Shown: positions 16,632 through 26,018 of the stretch, piece by piece
Numbering within the stretch: the first letter of the stretch is position 1
How the letters are laid out: every line of letters begins with the position of its first letter
NCBI GenBank assembly: GCA_002377645.1
Contig: DFQF01000027.1
Span: 21,657-85,656, forward strand
Source of the DNA: Nitrospinaceae bacterium UBA3496
Lineage (GTDB): Bacteria; UBA8248
Direction: 5' to 3'
DNA: 64,000 bases
Position numbers and translations under genes: made by a program
The notes under the pieces: generated by a model
Seen by the model: the letters and a program-made list of their open reading frames with translations, nothing else
Databases searched by the model: none
What the model was told of the DNA's origin: nothing

Positions 16632-17702
16632 TTAACAGACAATTAATTCTTTCGAAATATCAGAAGTTATAATTTCTTTTCCTTTTTCAGTTACTAAAAT
16701 CATATCCTCTACTCTTACTCCCCCCCAACCTTGAAGATAGATTCCTGGCTCAATAGTTAAAATCATATTTGGTTGAAGGATAGCATCTTGATTCGGTGCA
16801 ATTCTTGGTGCCTCATGAATAAAAAGCCCTAAACCATGACCAGTACCATGACCAAAGAATTCTCCATATCCTTCTTTTTGAATTATTTTCCTTGCAACAG
16901 AATCTACTTCTCCACATTTAACACCTGGAGCCACTTTTTCGATAGCAGCTTTTTGGGCACGTAATACAATGTCATAGATTTTTCTAGATTTTTTGCTTGG
17001 CTCTCCACAAGAAAAAACTCTAGTAGTATCCGCGTGATACCCATTTACCACACTACCAAAATCAATTGTTATCAAATTTCCTTTCTTGATTTTTTTTGTA
17101 CTTGCTAACCCGTGAGGTAAAGAAGACCTAACTCCTGAGGCAACAATAGTATCAAAAGCATTCCTTTCGGAACCATTTTTCTTCATAGACGATTCAAGAA
17201 AATTTGAAAGATCTATCTCACTTACACCACTTTTAATTTGAGGGACAAGTTCTGACAATGCTTTTGAATTCACAACAGCAGCTTCTTTGATAAAAGATAT
17301 TTCTTTTTTATCTTTAATGATTCTCATCGAATCTACAATTCCAGAACTTGATAGAAACTTAATTTTCCCTAATTTCTTTCTCATTAAAGTAAAATTACGA
17401 AAATTAAAACTTTCATCTTCAAAAAAAAGACGCCTAAAACCCCGACCTTTCACTTCTCGGACAATCAAGTCTAAATAATTATTACCTTCAACAAATCGAA
17501 ATGACTTATCTACCTGTTTTTCATACTGCGTACGATACCGGAAATCGGAAAAGAAAACTGCAACGTTTTGTCCAATCAAACAAAATCCAGTGGAACCAGT
17601 AAATCCAGTTAAATATCTAACATTCAATGGATTTGAGATTAGCAATAAATTAATACGTTTAGAAGCAAGAATTTTTCGGATTTGTTTTAAACGAGATTTC
17701 AA
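16632..17702 (-). CDS. Xaa-Pro peptidase (M24B, PepP/PepQ type)
   Basis: A 356-residue metallopeptidase of the aminopeptidase P / prolidase family, which cleaves bonds next to proline. An N-terminal creatinase-like domain (1-120) precedes the pita-bread domain with metal ligands visible in ITIDFGSVVNGYHADTTR (two Asp), HGTGHGLGLFIHE (His), LTIEPGIYL (Glu) and GVRVEDM (Glu). Whether it is an aminopeptidase or dipeptidase cannot be decided. It sits between aroQ and efp, a conserved arrangement, possibly linking proline peptide turnover with EF-P. Confidence 0.92.
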   Translation of the reverse strand: MKSRLKQIRKILASKRINLLLISNPLNVRYLTGFTGSTGFCLIGQNVAVFFSDFRYRTQYEKQVDKSFRFVEGNNYLDLIVREVKGRGFRRLFFEDESFNFRNFTLMRKKLGKIKFLSSSGIVDSMRIIKDKKEISFIKEAAVVNSKALSELVPQIKSGVSEIDLSNFLESSMKKNGSERNAFDTIVASGVRSSLPHGLASTKKIKKGNLITIDFGSVVNGYHADTTRVFSCGEPSKKSRKIYDIVLRAQKAAIEKVAPGVKCGEVDSVARKIIQKEGYGEFFGHGTGHGLGLFIHEAPRIAPNQDAILQPNMILTIEPGIYLQGWGGVRVEDMILVTEKGKEIITSDISKELIVC

Positions 17703-17713
17703 TGATTTTCCTT

Positions 17714-18199
17714 CTACAAGAAATTTATTCCCTTCACATGTCGATCAATTGCTGTCCTTAATGCCATTAAATATCCCTCCACTCCAAATCCAATTATTGT
17801 GCCGGAGACTTCAGGGCCAATAATAGAAGAATGTCTAAAGTCTTCTCTGGTTAACACATTCGAAATGTGAACTTCATATACAGGCAAATCAATAGCTGCA
17901 ACAGCGTCCCTTAAGGCAACACTTGTATGAGTAAATGCGCCGGGATTAAAAATACATGCACAACAAGAACCAAAAGGCGAAATATTAGGAATTAAATCTT
18001 TCACCCCTGCAGCTCTATGAAGAGCATCAACAAGTTCACCCTCAATATTTGATTGAAACACATCTAAATCCACTTTTTCGTTTAAGGCAAAGTCTGCAAG
18101 AGATTTCTCAATATTTGATAATGAAATATCTCCATATACTTCTTTTTCACGGGTTCCTAATAAATTTAAATTTGGACCATTTAGAAGTAAAATTCTCAT
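17714..18199 (-). CDS. aroQ: 3-dehydroquinate dehydratase, type II
   Basis: A 161-residue type II dehydroquinase, third step of the shikimate pathway. Signature elements are LNGPNLNLLGTREKEVYG with the catalytic Tyr, FNPGAFTHTS, and EVHISN followed by REDFRHSS carrying the conserved Arg. The ATG follows GGGGTGAAAA. It is directly downstream of aroB (second step) and upstream of the M24 peptidase. Confidence 0.96.
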   Translation of the reverse strand: MRILLLNGPNLNLLGTREKEVYGDISLSNIEKSLADFALNEKVDLDVFQSNIEGELVDALHRAAGVKDLIPNISPFGSCCACIFNPGAFTHTSVALRDAVAAIDLPVYEVHISNVLTREDFRHSSIIGPEVSGTIIGFGVEGYLMALRTAIDRHVKGINFL

Positions 18200-18247
18200 T
18201 TTTCACCCCATTAAAATTTCTAAAAACAGAAGACCTTCCTGCCTAAA

Positions 18248-19339
18248 TTAAACTAGTTTTCCCTCTATCGAAGCAGACCACAATTGAGAGTTTAATTCAA
18301 TTCCACTTTCTACATTCCCAATTTTCTTCAAAATAACGAATTTTGGCTTGCCATCTCTAACTTTTTTGTCATGCAAAACATATCTCTTGACTTCTCTTAG
18401 TGATGGAGCTTTTTGCAATTTTATTGGCAATTTGAAACTCGTGAGTAATTTTTGCAGTCTATTCACATCTTCTTTTTCACAAAAGCCAGCTGAAAAAGAC
18501 ATTTGTGCGACTGCAGACATTCCAATAGATACTGCCTCTCCATGCAATAATTTCTTTGAGAATCCAAACAAAGATTCTAAAGCATGTCCAAGAGTATGTC
18601 CAAAATTAAGAATTTGCCTTAGCCCTCTCTCTGTTTCATCTATTTCGACCACATCTCCTTTTATTCTGCAATTTCTAAAAACTATTTTTTCTAAAGACCG
18701 ACTATCTCTATTTAGTATTTTAGATGTATTTTTTTCCAAAAAATCAAAAAAAGATTCATCTCTTATGACCGCGTGTTTTACAACCTCTGCAAGGCCATTT
18801 CTAAACTCTCTTTGTCTCAAAGAAAACATGGTTTCAAGATCACAAAGAACAACCCTAGGTTGAAAAAAAGAACCTACTAAATTTTTCCCATAAATGGTAT
18901 TTATGGCGGTCTTCCCGCCTACTGAACTATCAACTTGCGATAACAATGTAGTAGGAACCTGAACCAATGAAATTCCTCTCAAGAAGGTGGCTGCTGCAAG
19001 ACCTGCGAGATCACCTACTACACCCCCACCAAGAGCGATAATACCATCTTCTCTTCCAACTTTCAGTCTAGACAATTTATTAAATATTTTGTCTAGTTGT
19101 TCAATTGATTTGCTTTTTTCTCCAACAGGAACATTTATGATTTCCGATATCATTCCACCTTTTCTAAGAGCTTCAACACAGTTTATTCCATACAACCTTC
19201 CTACAGTAGTATCAGAGACAACTAATACTTTTTTGCCTGGGAAAAAAGAACTAGTATATTTACAAATATCCTTTATCAACCCTTTCGAGACAAGAATCGA
19301 ATACGATCTATCCCCTAGAGACAGCTTAACCTTCTTCAT
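18248..19339 (-). CDS. aroB: 3-dehydroquinate synthase
   Basis: A 363-residue NAD- and metal-dependent enzyme converting DAHP to 3-dehydroquinate. It has the nucleotide loop ALGGGVVGDLAGLAAATF, the VPTTLLSQVDSSVGGKTA block and the metal-binding GHTLGHALE. Full length for the family. First gene of the aroB-aroQ-pepP-efp unit and transcribed away from the LpoA-like gene across a 240-base divergent gap. Confidence 0.96.
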   Translation of the reverse strand: MKKVKLSLGDRSYSILVSKGLIKDICKYTSSFFPGKKVLVVSDTTVGRLYGINCVEALRKGGMISEIINVPVGEKSKSIEQLDKIFNKLSRLKVGREDGIIALGGGVVGDLAGLAAATFLRGISLVQVPTTLLSQVDSSVGGKTAINTIYGKNLVGSFFQPRVVLCDLETMFSLRQREFRNGLAEVVKHAVIRDESFFDFLEKNTSKILNRDSRSLEKIVFRNCRIKGDVVEIDETERGLRQILNFGHTLGHALESLFGFSKKLLHGEAVSIGMSAVAQMSFSAGFCEKEDVNRLQKLLTSFKLPIKLQKAPSLREVKRYVLHDKKVRDGKPKFVILKKIGNVESGIELNSQLWSASIEGKLV

Positions 19340-19511
19340 TCAAACTCCCGCAAACATTGAGTAAATTAATGAACATATCTTACAGACAGTGTTTAAACTT
19401 AAAGAAAATTGCTAACAATTCTATATGCTTATGTTCCTTCATAACTATACACTTATTACAAAAACTTGAAAATCTAAATGCAAATTCAACAAAACCGAAA
19501 ATTCTAACTTC

Positions 19512-19540
19512 TTGACATTCGAAAATATAAATTTTATCTT
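19512..19540 (+). promoter_or_regulatory. Sigma70-type promoter for the LpoA-like gene
   Basis: TTGACA (19512-19517), a 17-base spacer and TATCTT (19535-19540) match the vegetative consensus at 6/6 and 4/6 positions. Transcription would begin near 19547, giving a leader of about 33 bases before the ATG at 19580. The rest of the 19340-19579 gap is AT-rich with no other recognisable element. Confidence 0.5.
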
Positions 19541-19579
19541 CACTTAGAAAATACACAAAATCTATCGAAAACTGTCGGA

Positions 19580-21547
19580 ATGAAAAATAAAAAAAATAAG
19601 CTATTCCTAGACATAATTTTATATTCCATGATTTCTTTCATTCTTTTCTCATGCTCACAGAGTCTAGATTTTATAGTAAAAAAAGAGAAGAAAACACCAC
19701 ACAAGGTTTTATCTTTTCTAGATGAAGAATTTAAAGAAAGTACTTCTTGGTCAGATGAAAGCAAATTAAACTCTTTGAGAAAAAACAAGATTTCTCCTGA
19801 AACATCAATCAAAATAAAACAGAAAAACAGAGAAGATATCATTCTTTTAAATAAAGCGAAGGTTTCTTTTGAAAAAAAAGACTTCAAGAATTCAATAAAA
19901 AATCTTCAAACCCTTGAAAAAAAGTTTCCAAATTCTAAAGTCTTAAACGAAAGCAGACTAAGGCTTGCTCTTGCCTATTTTAAAATTGGCAAAAAAAGAA
20001 AAGCTTATAATAAATTAGAAGAAAATATCAAAAAAGAACAAGTCCCTGCTGAAAAGGCAATTTCACTTTCATTTCTAGGAAGAATCTACGAATCAGAAAA
20101 AAATTTGTATAAATCTCTTACATACTATGCGAAGGCTTTTTCGAATTCGCAGGATACCGAAGATAGAAACTTGTTATCTTCAAAAATAGTAAACCTTTCA
20201 GAAAAAATTAATCCTCCACATAAACTTGTTACTCTCGTAAATATTTTCAGAAAAGAGAATGCAGGACCTTACTTTAGAATTGCACTCATCAGAAAATCTA
20301 TTCGTGAAAAAAAATTAAAAACCGCTCTAGCAAGCGCAAGAATTTTCATAGAAGAATATCCTGAACATAAATATTTTAATGAAATTTCAGACTTAGAAGA
20401 GAAGATTAAAAAAAATCTTTCTAACAAATTACTTAAAATAGGAGTTTTATTACCTTTATCAGGAAAAAATGGAAAAGAAGGAGAAAAAGTTTATCGTGGA
20501 ATCCAAATAGCTCTTAGTCATCTACTAGAAAAACGTCCGGACCTCCAAGTAGAATTATCAGTACAGAATATCAAGAGTTCAAAAAGAGAATCTAATCTTT
20601 CTCAAAAATCTACTTATAAATTTTTCAAAAATTTAAATGCTATAGCGCTAATAGGGCCGCTATTTAGTCCTGCTGCAAAGAATATTTCTAGAATTTCTGA
20701 AGAAAAAAAAATCCCGCTTATCATTCCTTACGCCCCAAACTTTAAAATGGACAATGAGAAAAAATGGGTTTTCAGGAACACTCTAGATAACGAAATGCAA
20801 AATAGAGCGATTTTTAATTTCGCTATAAATCGTTTGAAACTTAGGCGCTTTGCACTAGTACACGAAAGAAATGAACATGAGTCTCTAATGAAAGAAAAAT
20901 ATAAAAAAACTATTTCTGAACTCGGTGGATTTTTTACAAAAATTGTTTCATTCCCTATGAATGCTAATGACTTCCAATCACAGATGTCCTCTCTTGGAGG
21001 ATTAAGTGATTCCCAACTAAAAACTAAATACCCTCGTCTTAGCAGGAAAAGGGATTTCAAAGTACCCCTTAACTTCGAAAGTATTTTAATTTCTGCGAAA
21101 GCTGAAAAAATTATGTTAATAGTTCCCGAATTACCATTTTATAATATTAAGGGAGTTCTCCTTATAGGAAATAGAAATTGGAACAACCCAATTATTGCCA
21201 AACATGCAGGAAGCTATATTAAAAATGCTTTTTTTGTGGACGGCTTCTTCCATTCTTCCCGGAAGAAAATCGTCAAAAAATTTGTTGCAGACTACGAGAA
21301 ATTGCACAATAAAAAGCCTGGATTATTAGAGGCCTTAGGATACGATTCTGCTAAACTCATATTCTCTGCTATAGAAAAAGGAAATAGACAAAGAGAAGAT
21401 ATCCGAAAGTACTTACTCAATTTAAAACAATTTCAGGGAGTCACAGGGAGAATAAAAGGAATAAAAAATAATGACTTTATAAGGGAATTATATCTTTTAA
21501 GATTCAAGAAGGGAGTAATTAAAGAAGTAGATATGATTTCACCCTAA
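19580..21547 (+). CDS. LpoA-like lipoprotein: TPR domain plus periplasmic-binding fold
   Basis: A 655-residue lipoprotein (signal residues 8-24, lipobox LFSC with Cys25). Residues about 85-270 form TPR-like helical repeats, and from about 285 a Peripla_BP_6 Leu/Ile/Val-binding fold starts with KIGVLLPLSGKNGKEGEK. This two-part design is that of LpoA, which activates penicillin-binding proteins in Gammaproteobacteria, and of related TPR/substrate-binding lipoproteins in other Gram-negatives. No ABC permease genes are adjacent, which argues against a transporter component. The exact target is unproven. Confidence 0.75.
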   Translation: MKNKKNKLFLDIILYSMISFILFSCSQSLDFIVKKEKKTPHKVLSFLDEEFKESTSWSDESKLNSLRKNKISPETSIKIKQKNREDIILLNKAKVSFEKKDFKNSIKNLQTLEKKFPNSKVLNESRLRLALAYFKIGKKRKAYNKLEENIKKEQVPAEKAISLSFLGRIYESEKNLYKSLTYYAKAFSNSQDTEDRNLLSSKIVNLSEKINPPHKLVTLVNIFRKENAGPYFRIALIRKSIREKKLKTALASARIFIEEYPEHKYFNEISDLEEKIKKNLSNKLLKIGVLLPLSGKNGKEGEKVYRGIQIALSHLLEKRPDLQVELSVQNIKSSKRESNLSQKSTYKFFKNLNAIALIGPLFSPAAKNISRISEEKKIPLIIPYAPNFKMDNEKKWVFRNTLDNEMQNRAIFNFAINRLKLRRFALVHERNEHESLMKEKYKKTISELGGFFTKIVSFPMNANDFQSQMSSLGGLSDSQLKTKYPRLSRKRDFKVPLNFESILISAKAEKIMLIVPELPFYNIKGVLLIGNRNWNNPIIAKHAGSYIKNAFFVDGFFHSSRKKIVKKFVADYEKLHNKKPGLLEALGYDSAKLIFSAIEKGNRQREDIRKYLLNLKQFQGVTGRIKGIKNNDFIRELYLLRFKKGVIKEVDMISP

Positions 21548-21575
21548 AACAAGTAAAACGCAGAAAAAATATAGT

Positions 21576-22337
21576 CTAAACTTGGACAGCTCCACACGAT
21601 ATAGTATACGCTTGCCCTGTAATTCCTGAAGCTGAATCACTGGCTAAATAAACTGACATACTTGCAATTTCTCCAGGGTCAAGAAATCTTTTCATAGGAA
21701 TATCTTTCTTGAGTTCATTTTCTATGTCAATAGAATCAGATCTAACAAAAAATTCCTTACTATCAGCCATCATTTTTGTTTCAACAAATCCAGGACAAAT
21801 AGCATTAACCGTAATGTTATACTCAGCTACTTCTAATGCAATTGACCTAACAAAACCAATAGCACCGTGTTTAGCTGCGTGGTAAGCGCTTCTGTATGCG
21901 CCACCTAATTTTCCTGAAACTGAACTAATAACTATGACTCTACCCGTTTTTCTTTCTATCATGCCTTTAATTATATTTCTTGTTGTGTAAAAAACGCTAT
22001 TTAAATTTGTATCAATAATTTTTTTCCATAAACTATCATCTGTATGAATCAATTCATTTTTAAGTAGCATACCTGCATTTGCCACAAAAATATCAATTTT
22101 CCCCATTTCCTTTTCAATTTCAGCAAAAATCCTATCTACTTCTTGAGAAGATGTCACATCACAGACTTTAGCAATCGCACTTACTCCATAACTAACGATC
22201 TCATCAGAAACTAATTCAATTTCAGATTTTGTCCTTGCAACTAGAGCTACATCGAATCCCTTTTCAGCAAATGAAAGTGCAATTGCACGCCCAATACCTC
22301 TTCCACCTCCAGTAACTAAAACTTTTTTATTTTCCAT
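21576..22337 (-). CDS. Short-chain dehydrogenase/reductase (FabG-like)
   Basis: A 253-residue classical SDR with the NAD(P) loop TGGGRGIGRAIA, a NAG motif, the catalytic Ser in VISSVSG and YHAAK with catalytic Tyr and Lys, and a C-terminal ITGQAYTISCG region. Related proteins reduce 3-oxoacyl-ACP, acetoacetyl-CoA or 3-hydroxybutyrate; the tail ISCGAVQV differs from the usual VDGG ending of FabG. No fatty-acid genes are adjacent, so the substrate stays open. It converges with the LpoA-like gene. Confidence 0.85.
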   Translation of the reverse strand: MENKKVLVTGGGRGIGRAIALSFAEKGFDVALVARTKSEIELVSDEIVSYGVSAIAKVCDVTSSQEVDRIFAEIEKEMGKIDIFVANAGMLLKNELIHTDDSLWKKIIDTNLNSVFYTTRNIIKGMIERKTGRVIVISSVSGKLGGAYRSAYHAAKHGAIGFVRSIALEVAEYNITVNAICPGFVETKMMADSKEFFVRSDSIDIENELKKDIPMKRFLDPGEIASMSVYLASDSASGITGQAYTISCGAVQV

Positions 22338-22360
22338 TTACAATCTTCCAAAAGTATAAA

Positions 22361-23419
22361 CTAATTACATAAAAAAGGTTTAAAGAAAGACTCTGTTAAA
22401 TTTATGACAGACTCAAAAGAACTTTGTTCCATCAATTTCCTTCGAAAAAAAGACCCCCCCTCCATACCTTTTGTATATGCAGGAATATGTTTTCTGGAAT
22501 GAAGAATAGCAAGCTTCTCCCCGAGATGTTTTTTCATTCTGTGAAGATGCAAGAACAAGACATTCTTTCTTTCAGACGAAGAAGGAGGCGAAGGCAAGAT
22601 TCCTGTTCTACTCCAACTAAGAAGTCTTGAAAAAATCCATGGATTTCCAATTGCACCTCTCCCGATCATCAAAGCATCTACCTTTGTTCTCCTCAACATT
22701 TCGATAGCATCATTTGGTGAGCGAATATCACCATTTCCAAAAACCGGGATCTTTACAGAACTCTTTATTCTTTCAATAGTGTCCAGATCAACTAGTCCCG
22801 TGAAAAAATCATTCTTTGTACGTCCATGTACAGTAATAAAAGAAGCACCAGAATCTTCAACAATCTTAGCAAACTCCTCCGCACCAGTAGCACCAATAGT
22901 ATCCCATCCAGTCCTCATTTTTACAGACACGGGCTTTCTAACTTTTCTAACCATTGAAGAAACTATTCTACCTGCAAGAGTTGGATCCTTTAATAAGGAA
23001 GAACCTGATTTGCTTTTTGTTATTTTCTTTACAGGACAACCACAATTAATATCTATTACATCGGCACCAAAATCTTCAACTATAGTAGCAGCTTCCGCCA
23101 TTTTACATGGATCTGAACCAAATAATTGAATGGATACAGGTTTTTCCTTTAAGTCATTTTTCATTATTTTAAATGCTCTTTCATTTCTTCTAATTAATGA
23201 TTCACAACTAACCATTTCCGTAGCAACCATACCTGCTCCGTATTCAGAAACTAACGAACGGAATGGAAGATTCGTATATCCTGCCATAGGAGCCATGAGT
23301 AACCTATTTTTCAAGAAAAGATTTTTTATTTTCAATGAATTTGAAAGAATCCTACGCTCATTAGGCACATGCAAAATTTTTTCTTCCAAAATCCTTGGTC
23401 CTGCCTCATCCGGCTTCAT
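22361..23419 (-). CDS. dusB: tRNA-dihydrouridine synthase (DusB-like)
   Basis: A 352-residue flavoenzyme reducing specific uridines in the tRNA D-loop. The TIM barrel shows APMAGYTNLPFRSL, the catalytic Cys region DINCGCPVKKI, SVKMRTGWD and GNGDI followed by MIGRGAIGNPWIF; the C-terminal helical tRNA-binding domain follows. The N-terminus is about 40 residues longer than the average Dus, but AAGGA in front of the ATG at 23419 supports it. Immediately follows tsaD, another tRNA-modification gene. Confidence 0.93.
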   Translation of the reverse strand: MKPDEAGPRILEEKILHVPNERRILSNSLKIKNLFLKNRLLMAPMAGYTNLPFRSLVSEYGAGMVATEMVSCESLIRRNERAFKIMKNDLKEKPVSIQLFGSDPCKMAEAATIVEDFGADVIDINCGCPVKKITKSKSGSSLLKDPTLAGRIVSSMVRKVRKPVSVKMRTGWDTIGATGAEEFAKIVEDSGASFITVHGRTKNDFFTGLVDLDTIERIKSSVKIPVFGNGDIRSPNDAIEMLRRTKVDALMIGRGAIGNPWIFSRLLSWSRTGILPSPPSSSERKNVLFLHLHRMKKHLGEKLAILHSRKHIPAYTKGMEGGSFFRRKLMEQSSFESVINLTESFFKPFLCN

Positions 23420-23439
23420 TCTATTTCCTTATAAAAAAT

Positions 23440-24561
23440 TCAAATTTGCCACCTCGGATCTACATCCATAGTACTAAATTCTAGAAAATTTTCCTGCTTT
23501 TCTCTTAAAAATTTATAACCACCTGCACATGCTATCATTGCAGCATTATCCATACACAATCGTATAGATGGGAAAAAAACTGAAATCCCATGCCGACTTT
23601 CCATATCTTGAAATTTTTCGCGAAGAAGACTATTCGCAGCAACACCTCCACAAATAGTTATAGTTTTGAGATTTTCTCGTTCAAGAATCATCTTTGATTT
23701 CGTTACTAACACATCGATTGCAGCCTCTTGAAAAGAAGCAGCAATCTCTCTTGAAATTTCGTCTGGGATTTCAACTTTACGCTCCCAGGGGGGTATTTTA
23801 CTCGTGTAATCATACAACCCTAATTCTTTTAAATGACTCAGAACTGCCGTTTTTAAACCACTAAAACTAAGACTATAAAACCTGTCCTTTAAATAAGGAC
23901 GAGGAAATACAATGGTTGTATTCTGTTTTTTTTCTATAAATTCCCTATACAATCTATCTATTACAGGACCACCTGGATATCCAATACCCATTGCAACACT
24001 TATTTTATCAAAAACTTCTCCTATAGAGTCATCCAAAGTCCCGCCAAGATGGAAAATTCTTCCTTCTTCTTCTACTTTATAAAAATCAGAGTGCCCTCCA
24101 GAAACGATCAAAGAAAGATGTGGAAATGGAGGAAAATCTGATTTTTGATTAGATTGAAATGTATCATTTTTTTCTTTTGGTTCTAGAAAAAGAGAACAAA
24201 TATGACCTTCTAAATGATTAACTCCCACTAAAGGCAACCCTTTGCTCCAAGCAATTGCTTTCGCGATTGAAACACCAACTAAAAGAGAAACTGACAACCC
24301 TGGACCTCGCGTAACCGCAACTAAATCGATATTATCAAGCAAAACATTTGCCTGATTAAGAGATTCAAGTATAACAGGTTGAATAACTTCTACATGTGCC
24401 CGTGATGCCAAATCAGGAACAACACCACCATAACGCGAATGAAGTTTACTTTGAGAATTAATTACATTAGAAAGGATCTCAGGAGCAGATTTTTCTTCAC
24501 CGAAATGAACAACAGATGAAGCAGTTTCATCACAACTTGTTTCGATACCTAAAACTATCAA
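23440..24561 (-). CDS. tsaD: tRNA N6-adenosine threonylcarbamoyltransferase
   Basis: A 373-residue Kae1/TsaD protein that completes t6A synthesis at position 37 of ANN-decoding tRNAs. It begins IVLGIETSCDETASSVV and has the metal-binding HLEGHICSLF, LIVSGGHSDFY and CGGVAANSLLRE motifs of the ASKHA fold. Partners TsaB, TsaC and TsaE are not in the window. There is a slightly expanded loop after the HLEGH motif (residues about 120-140), rich in Lys, Asn and Ser. Confidence 0.96.
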   Translation of the reverse strand: MIVLGIETSCDETASSVVHFGEEKSAPEILSNVINSQSKLHSRYGGVVPDLASRAHVEVIQPVILESLNQANVLLDNIDLVAVTRGPGLSVSLLVGVSIAKAIAWSKGLPLVGVNHLEGHICSLFLEPKEKNDTFQSNQKSDFPPFPHLSLIVSGGHSDFYKVEEEGRIFHLGGTLDDSIGEVFDKISVAMGIGYPGGPVIDRLYREFIEKKQNTTIVFPRPYLKDRFYSLSFSGLKTAVLSHLKELGLYDYTSKIPPWERKVEIPDEISREIAASFQEAAIDVLVTKSKMILERENLKTITICGGVAANSLLREKFQDMESRHGISVFFPSIRLCMDNAAMIACAGGYKFLREKQENFLEFSTMDVDPRWQI

Positions 24562-24598
24562 AAAATACCTTTCAAAAACTCAAAAAGGATAAAGTCTT

Positions 24599-25891
24599 CT
24601 ACTTTTGATTTTTCTTCTTAATAAAAATTACTGCTCTTTCTAACAAATAATCCTTCACCCCATTTTTATTTTTGGAAGTAATGTCGGGGGTTCTATCGAT
24701 TTTTTCTTTGATATTTTTTTTGTTTTTATTTTCCATATTTCTAAGGTGTCTAGGAAGATCCTCTTCTCTAACGACAGATTTATTCCTGTTTGATGGATCA
24801 ACAACTCTAATATCCGGTTCAATTCCAATTCCTTGAATCATCCTGTCTTTAGGTGTGTAATACAATGAAGTTGTCAAACGAAGACCTGATCCATCTAATA
24901 ATGGCATAACGGTTTGAACGGAGCCTTTTCCGAATGTTTTCTCACCAAGAATAGTTGCTCTTTCCCAATCCTGTAATGCCCCTGCGACAATTTCAGAAGC
25001 ACTTGCGCTTCCTGCATTCACAATAACAACGATCGGGATTCCTTTAATACCATCACTTTCTTTAGAGATAAATTTTCTATTTTGATCTATCACACGACCT
25101 TTAGTATAAACAATCAACTTTCCTGCGGGCAAAAAAAGTTCAGATACTGCAACAGCTTGAGTCAACAAACCACCTGGATTATTTCTCAAGTCAAGAATCA
25201 AACCATTTTTTTTAAAATCTTGCATTTTATTTAGACCTAATCGAACTTCCTTAGCAGTTCTAGATTGGAAGTTTCGAATACGTATATAAGGAATCTTTCC
25301 CTCTATGAGCCTACTTTTAACACTTTTAATTTCAATTATTTCTCGAGTTATCAAGAGATCAAACATTTTCTTACTGCTTCTTCTATATATTGTAATTTTA
25401 ACTTCGGAACCAGGTCTGCCCCTCAATTTCTTAACTGCTTCATAAATAGTAATACCTTTGGTACTTTTTCCATTAATTTTGACAATCTGGTCTTTTGCGA
25501 TTACTCCTGCTCTATATGCGGGAGTCCCTTCAATAGGAGAGACTATTGTTAATACAGATTTCCTAAGTGTAATTGTAATCCCGAGACCACCGAACTGACC
25601 AGAAGTTTCAACTTGCATCTGCTTAAACATTTCGGGAGTCATATATCCAGAATGAGGATCTAGTGAACGTAACATACCGCCAATTGCACCACGAATAACT
25701 TTCTTGGGTTCAATTTTTTTTACATAATTTTGTTCTATTAAGCTCAAGACTTCTGTAAAAGTGGAAAGATCCTTATATGAACTATTATTCCTCGCAAAAG
25801 ATTTCTTACCTACTAAAACATCAAAGTTAGAAACACTGTAAAAAACCAGAACAAAAAGAATTAAACTAACGAAAAAATATTTCTTCTTCAT
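24599..25891 (-). CDS. ctpA: Carboxy-terminal processing protease (S41, PDZ)
   Basis: A 430-residue periplasmic serine protease. A signal/anchor segment lies at residues 5-24, a PDZ domain (GLGITITLRK, GVIAKDQIVKING) at about 95-180, and the S41 protease domain after it with catalytic Ser in AGSASASEIVAG and Lys in GEKTFGKGSVQ. Such proteases trim envelope proteins and peptidoglycan hydrolases. The C-terminal 70 residues are low-complexity Lys/Asn-rich. Adjacent to tsaD; likely monocistronic or grouped with it. Confidence 0.92.
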   Translation of the reverse strand: MKKKYFFVSLILFVLVFYSVSNFDVLVGKKSFARNNSSYKDLSTFTEVLSLIEQNYVKKIEPKKVIRGAIGGMLRSLDPHSGYMTPEMFKQMQVETSGQFGGLGITITLRKSVLTIVSPIEGTPAYRAGVIAKDQIVKINGKSTKGITIYEAVKKLRGRPGSEVKITIYRRSSKKMFDLLITREIIEIKSVKSRLIEGKIPYIRIRNFQSRTAKEVRLGLNKMQDFKKNGLILDLRNNPGGLLTQAVAVSELFLPAGKLIVYTKGRVIDQNRKFISKESDGIKGIPIVVIVNAGSASASEIVAGALQDWERATILGEKTFGKGSVQTVMPLLDGSGLRLTTSLYYTPKDRMIQGIGIEPDIRVVDPSNRNKSVVREEDLPRHLRNMENKNKKNIKEKIDRTPDITSKNKNGVKDYLLERAVIFIKKKNQK

Positions 25892-25993
25892 TTATAACCT
25901 CTTCTGCATACTCGCAAGGGAAAATACGCCCGTTAATATTAAATATAACCTTATGGGAATTTCTAAAGAAAGGAAACTTCAAAAATACTAAGT

Positions 25994-26018
25994 AAAAAAA
26001 ATTAAATCATAATTTTTT
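25994..26018 (-). terminator. Terminator-like hairpin over the tkt stop codon
   Basis: On the minus strand AAAAAATTA (26018-26010) pairs with TAATTTTTT (26004-25996) around a 5-base loop, and the U-run continues two bases. The TAA stop of tkt is at the base of the second arm. The stem is purely A/T, so function as a terminator is uncertain. Confidence 0.35.
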
